From Rhodococcus erythropolis NBRC 15567 (GTDB lineage: Bacteria > Actinomycetota > Actinomycetes > Mycobacteriales > Mycobacteriaceae), in NCBI RefSeq assembly GCF_001552595.1, contig NZ_BCRM01000001.1, positions 930,001 through 994,000 on the forward strand: a stretch of 64,000 nucleotides of DNA, given 5' to 3'. Below are positions 61,056 to 64,000 of this stretch, piece by piece; within the stretch, counting starts at the first letter, position 1; each line of letters starts with the position of its first letter. The position numbers and the translations under genes are program-made. Under the pieces are notes generated by a model. It was not told the DNA's origin, did no database searches, and was given only the letters and a program-made list of their open reading frames with translations.

Positions 61056-61069
61056 TGTAACACGTTCTA
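61056..61069 (+). promoter_or_regulatory. KstR-type operator before the alpha/beta hydrolase
   Basis: TGTAACACGTTCTA matches TnnAACnnGTTnnA at every fixed position. It overlaps the TAATCT -10 candidate (61068-61073) by two bases, ten bases before the start codon, so repression by steric block is plausible. Second such site in the window. Confidence 0.6.
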
Positions 61070-61079
61070 ATCTTGCGTG

Positions 61080-61931
61080 ATGGACGTGACCTATGAGGGG
61101 ACCAAACGCGAAGTCGCTACCGACAAGGGGACTTTGCGTTATCACGAGGCGGGCGATGGTCCGCCGTTGATCCTGTTGCACGGTTCAGGGATCGGTGTGA
61201 GTGGTTGGCGGAACTATCGGGGGAACCTCGAGGTATTCGCGAAGCATTTCCACTGCTACATCCTCGAGTTCCCGGGTTTCGGCGTGAGCGATCCCGTCGA
61301 CGGCCATCCGGTGATCACGGCAGCGTCGTCGGTGATCCGATTCATGGACGCGCTGGGAATCGAATCGGCTGCGATGATCGGCAATTCGATGGGTGGGGTA
61401 GTCGGCGTCAACGTCGCGATGAGGTTCCCGGAGCGTGTCTGCAGGCTGGTCACCATCGGTGGCGTCGGCCCGAACATCTTCAGTCAGAACCCAAGTGAAG
61501 GTACCCGTCTCCTGCAGGACTTCGCCGACGCTCCCAGCCGTGAGAAGTTGGTTCGATGGCTCGAATGCATGGTGTACGACAAGACTGTCGTCACCGAGGC
61601 GCGGATCGAGGAACGATGGGAAACGGCCAACGATCCGGCCTCGCACCAGGCATTGACCGCGATGTACGGATCCAAAGCCTTTGCCGCTCAGCAGCAGATG
61701 ATGTCCAACTCGGATGTGCCGCCGTACTGGTCGATGATGCACAAGGTGCAATGCCCGACCTTGCTGACATGGGGGCTCGACGACAGGCAGTGTCCACCGG
61801 ACATGCCGATGATTCCGATGCGACTGATTCCGAACGCCGAACTGCATGTATTCCCGAACTGCGGGCACTGGGTGATGATCGAAGCCAAGGAGGCATTCGA
61901 GCGCGTGACCCTCGAGTTCCTGCTTCGATGA
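61080..61931 (+). CDS. alpha/beta hydrolase (MhpC/HsaD-like)
   Basis: A 283-residue hydrolase. Oxyanion-hole motif LLHGSGIGVSGW, nucleophile elbow IGNSMGGVVG, acid in TWGLDDRQCPP and His in NCGHWVMIE complete the triad. The HGSGIGVSGW form resembles the meta-cleavage C-C hydrolases such as HsaD of steroid degradation. ATG 61080 lies six bases after the TAATCT box, so the message is probably leaderless; GTG 61077 is the alternative. A KstR-like operator in the promoter supports a steroid role. Its stop lies in the first unit of a tandem repeat. Confidence 0.88.
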   Translation: MDVTYEGTKREVATDKGTLRYHEAGDGPPLILLHGSGIGVSGWRNYRGNLEVFAKHFHCYILEFPGFGVSDPVDGHPVITAASSVIRFMDALGIESAAMIGNSMGGVVGVNVAMRFPERVCRLVTIGGVGPNIFSQNPSEGTRLLQDFADAPSREKLVRWLECMVYDKTVVTEARIEERWETANDPASHQALTAMYGSKAFAAQQQMMSNSDVPPYWSMMHKVQCPTLLTWGLDDRQCPPDMPMIPMRLIPNAELHVFPNCGHWVMIEAKEAFERVTLEFLLR

Positions 61932-62004
61932 CCTGCTGATGCGATGACCTGCTGATGCGATGACCTGCTGATGCATTGATGTGGCACGAATTGATGTGGC
62001 ATGA
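61927..62004 (+). repeat. tandem repeat, 16 bp x 3 then 15 bp x 2
   Basis: GATGACCTGCTGATGC is repeated three times without a change (61927-61974), followed by two near-identical 15-base units ATTGATGTGGCACGA and ATTGATGTGGCATGA (61975-62004). The first unit contains the hydrolase stop codon. Likely slippage product with variable copy number. Confidence 0.9.
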
Positions 62005-62011
62005 ACGCACA

Positions 62012-62044
62012 AGACCCGGCGCCTCTGAATGAGGCGCCGGGTCT
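62012..62044. terminator. bidirectional terminator between hydrolase and tRNA
   Basis: A perfect 14-bp stem AGACCCGGCGCCTC with complement, loop TGAAT, followed by GTGTTTGT. Eight bases from the tRNA-Lys 3' end. Confidence 0.85.
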
Positions 62045-62051
62045 GTGTTTG

Positions 62052-62124
62052 TGCCCCCAGTAGGACTCGAACCTACGACCTGCGGATTAAAAGTCCGTAG
62101 CTCTACCAACTGAGCTATAGGGGC
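62052..62124 (-). tRNA. tRNA-Lys (anticodon TTT)
   Basis: A 73-base cloverleaf on the minus strand: acceptor GCCCCTA pairing with the last bases, D-arm AGCTCAGTTGGTAGAGCT, anticodon loop CTTTTAA with anticodon TTT, T-arm with GGTTCGAGTCC, discriminator A. CCA is not encoded. It sits 12 bases downstream of the MFS stop on the same strand, after the end of that gene. Confidence 0.97.
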
Positions 62125-62136
62125 GCGGCGCAGAGT

Positions 62137-63528
62137 CTAACGGGACCGCAGAGTCCGTGAAAACACCACCCCCACCAGAAGGGCGATTCCGATGACGGCG
62201 ATGGTCCCGCCCGTGCGATGCAGACCCGCGTCGTCGATGGTTCCGCGCATGGTCAGCTCGATGACGACGGCCGCAAGGTTGGCGCCGATGTACTGGATTG
62301 TTCGGTAAAGGCCGATCGCGGTCCCGACGTCGGCGGAGGTGGTCACCGAGTTGATCAGGTTCTGGTTTCCCATGTTGTTGAAGCCGTTGGGGATGCCCAG
62401 GATCGCCGCTATGAGCAGGAGTGCCACAAGGGGAGTCGAACTGGATTCGACAAAGGCGATCAGAATCCCGCCGACAGCCAACGCGGCGGTGCCGATCAGG
62501 AGGGTGATTCGTGCGCCGAATTTCCCGTACACCCTGGACGCGGACATGGTCGCGAAGATCCCGACCGCAGCGACGGGCAGCATGAAGAGCCCGGCGCTGA
62601 TCGGTGACATTCCGCGGGCTACCTGTAGCCACTGGGGGAGTCCGAAGAAGATGCAGTAGAACGCTGTGTAAGTCAGCAGGGTCCGGCCGAGAGTCATGCT
62701 CAGTGCGCGGTTTCGGGCGATGGCACGGACGTCGATGAACGCCGAGGCGGTTCGACGTTCCCACCAGACGAACAGGAACGCGAAGAGTGCGGTCGACGGG
62801 ACGAGATACCACTTCGCGTGCTCGGCGAGAGACAGGAGAAAAAGCATCGTCGACGTCGTCAGGGCCAGAAACAGCGTGATACCGAGTGGGTCGAGAGACT
62901 TGAACAACGCAGCGGCGCCGGCCCGGTCGGGCAGGGCGGAGTCGCTCGGAGCGGCGAAGAAGACCCATACGGCAGTGACGACGACAAGCGGGAGGTTCAC
63001 CCACATGATCGACTGCCAACCGAGTGTGCCGACCAGCAACCCGCCGAGAGTAGGCCCCAGCGCGACGACCGATTGAGCGCAAATGGTGAGTGTTGCTATA
63101 GCTGAACGGGTTTGAGCCCGGTGACGGTCAGCGTATTCGCGGATGACGGTCATCGCATTCGGATACTGTGTCGCCGTGCCGATTCCGAGCAGAATCCGCG
63201 CCGCGATAAGCCAACCCAGTGACGGGGCGAGCGAGCCGAGGATCGATCCGGCAGCGATCAGACCCAATCCCGCCAGATAGACGCGTTTGGCGCCGAGGAT
63301 CGATCCGAGTCGCCCCGCCGCCGGTGCCGTGACTGCAGTCGCGATGTAGAGAGCCGAGATGACCCACGCTGTGCCCGAACTGGAACCGAAGTATGTGGCG
63401 ATCGGGACGATTGCCACCGCAATCATCGACGAGTTCAGTGCCTGAAGAACGGTTCCCGAACCGAGAGCAAGACTCAGTTTCAGGGGAACGGAGGCTTGGG
63501 GTGTCGACGTTTCGGCGACTGCGGTCAC
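62137..63528 (-). CDS. DHA2-family MFS transporter
   Basis: A 463-residue major facilitator with about 14 helices, the drug:H+ antiporter-2 layout. SMIAVAIVPIATYFG and AAGRLGSILGAKRVYLAG include the family A-motif region, and RILLGIGTATQYPNAMTVIR is the helix-5 C-motif-like segment. Probably exports drugs or toxic organics. GTG 63528 overlaps the stop of the MarR gene by four bases, so regulator and pump are one operon. Confidence 0.9.
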   Translation of the reverse strand: MTAVAETSTPQASVPLKLSLALGSGTVLQALNSSMIAVAIVPIATYFGSSSGTAWVISALYIATAVTAPAAGRLGSILGAKRVYLAGLGLIAAGSILGSLAPSLGWLIAARILLGIGTATQYPNAMTVIREYADRHRAQTRSAIATLTICAQSVVALGPTLGGLLVGTLGWQSIMWVNLPLVVVTAVWVFFAAPSDSALPDRAGAAALFKSLDPLGITLFLALTTSTMLFLLSLAEHAKWYLVPSTALFAFLFVWWERRTASAFIDVRAIARNRALSMTLGRTLLTYTAFYCIFFGLPQWLQVARGMSPISAGLFMLPVAAVGIFATMSASRVYGKFGARITLLIGTAALAVGGILIAFVESSSTPLVALLLIAAILGIPNGFNNMGNQNLINSVTTSADVGTAIGLYRTIQYIGANLAAVVIELTMRGTIDDAGLHRTGGTIAVIGIALLVGVVFSRTLRSR

Positions 63529-64000
63529 GGGTTCATCAGTGACTCCTCTGATATCGATGTCGATGCTGGGGACGCGCCCTGGCCTAGTCTGCGCAGGATG
63601 CGGCCGGCGATCAGCAGCAAGTCACGCTCGGCTTCGGTGCACTCGGCGTCGATGACCTCGGCCAGCCACTGCGTGCGTTTCGTTCGGTCTTCGTGAAGGG
63701 TCGATGTGCCTAGTTCGGTCATCGTGACCAGGGCCGCGCGGCCGTCCGATGGATCCGCCCTTCGCGTGACCATGCCCTGTTCCTCGAGCGCGGCCACGGT
63801 CTTGGCGATGGATTGCGGTGTGACGCGCTCGAATTTCGCCAACGCTTTTGCGGTCAACGGACCTTGTCGGTCGAGGTGGCCGAGAGCTTGGATCTGGCTC
63901 GGCGTGAGTTTGTGGTCGTGGCGTTTGGTGCGAAGACGCCGGACGAAGGCACCTAGATCGTCCCAAAGTACGTCGATCTCGTCCCGAGCCTTGCTGCGAC
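63525..64000 (-). CDS. MarR family regulator, 5' end missing
   Basis: At least 158 codons of a winged-helix MarR protein; the start lies beyond the right edge. Visible: DHKLTPSQIQALGHLDRQGP, the recognition segment LAKFERVTPQSIAKTVAALEEQG, and the wing VTRRADPSDGRAALVTMTELG. Such regulators repress adjacent efflux pumps and are released by phenolic or lipophilic ligands. Its stop overlaps the MFS start as GTGA. Confidence 0.9.
   Translation of the reverse strand, partial: RSKARDEIDVLWDDLGAFVRRLRTKRHDHKLTPSQIQALGHLDRQGPLTAKALAKFERVTPQSIAKTVAALEEQGMVTRRADPSDGRAALVTMTELGTSTLHEDRTKRTQWLAEVIDAECTEAERDLLLIAGRILRRLGQGASPASTSISEESLMNP

Overview
The window looks like a chromosomal segment of a Rhodococcus, probably of the R. 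erythropolis / R. qingshengii type. The evidence is high but not extreme GC, mycolic-acid-actinobacterial gene families (mycothiol synthase MshD, LmeA, DUF3073, a mycobacterial-type DesA desaturase), and a gene order that largely follows M. tuberculosis Rv0800-Rv0824c as I remember it. The species is inference; the order Mycobacteriales is well supported. Nearly all coding capacity is core or lineage-core. I see no prophage, transposase, CRISPR array or replication origin.

Layout. 1-5.8 kb: end of a TrpF-like gene, a membrane-anchored esterase, an acyl-CoA dehydrogenase behind a KstR-type operator, a CatB-like acetyltransferase, a 57-residue membrane protein, a VOC protein and an M18 aminopeptidase. 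5.8-17.4 kb: a DyP peroxidase, then the purine genes purL, purF and purM, interleaved with a membrane alpha/beta hydrolase, a CPBP protease, a sterol-carrier-like protein and three tandem AIM24 proteins. 17.5-21.6 kb: DUF3073, asparaginase, MOSC, YgfZ and a class IV aminotransferase. 21.7-27.7 kb: the cytochrome bd operon cydABDC, with a BlaI-like inverted repeat in its promoter region. 27.75-29.16 kb: a structured intergenic region with an extreme Shine-Dalgarno sequence, then a DUF559-type gene enclosed by two perfect inverted copies of a 43-bp palindromic hairpin.

29.2-33.2 kb (minus strand): LmeA, a thioredoxin, a cysteine-rich leader peptide, DUF4395, the rhodanese CysA2, SseC, a 32-residue membrane protein and a nitrobindin-like protein. 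This is a sulfur module with an apparent cysteine-sensing attenuator. 33.4-39.3 kb: GlnR, MshD and the phosphate transporter pstSCAB behind a PHO-box-like repeat. 39.5-44.2 kb: the urease operon ureABCFGD without ureE. 44.2-50.2 kb: an NmrA-like reductase, PhoU, an LCP ligase, a dihydrouridine synthase and DesA. 50.3-64 kb: LysR/MFS pair, DUF937, several small membrane proteins, LtrA, a TetR/GXWXG/alcohol-dehydrogenase module, PrsW, a KstR-linked alpha/beta hydrolase, tRNA-Lys, and an MFS/MarR pair running off the right end.

How it works together. The window mixes nutrient-limitation systems: nitrogen (GlnR, urease), phosphate (Pst/PhoU), sulfur (Cys leader, rhodanese, mycothiol) and oxygen (bd oxidase). 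Two separate genes (1.9 kb and 61.1 kb) carry exact matches to the steroid-catabolism KstR consensus. Many genes are chained by 1-11-nt stop/start overlaps, and several others appear to be leaderless (TANNNT box 6-7 nt before the start codon). The least explained parts are the 27.77-29.16 kb region, the AIM24 triplet and several very small ORFs.
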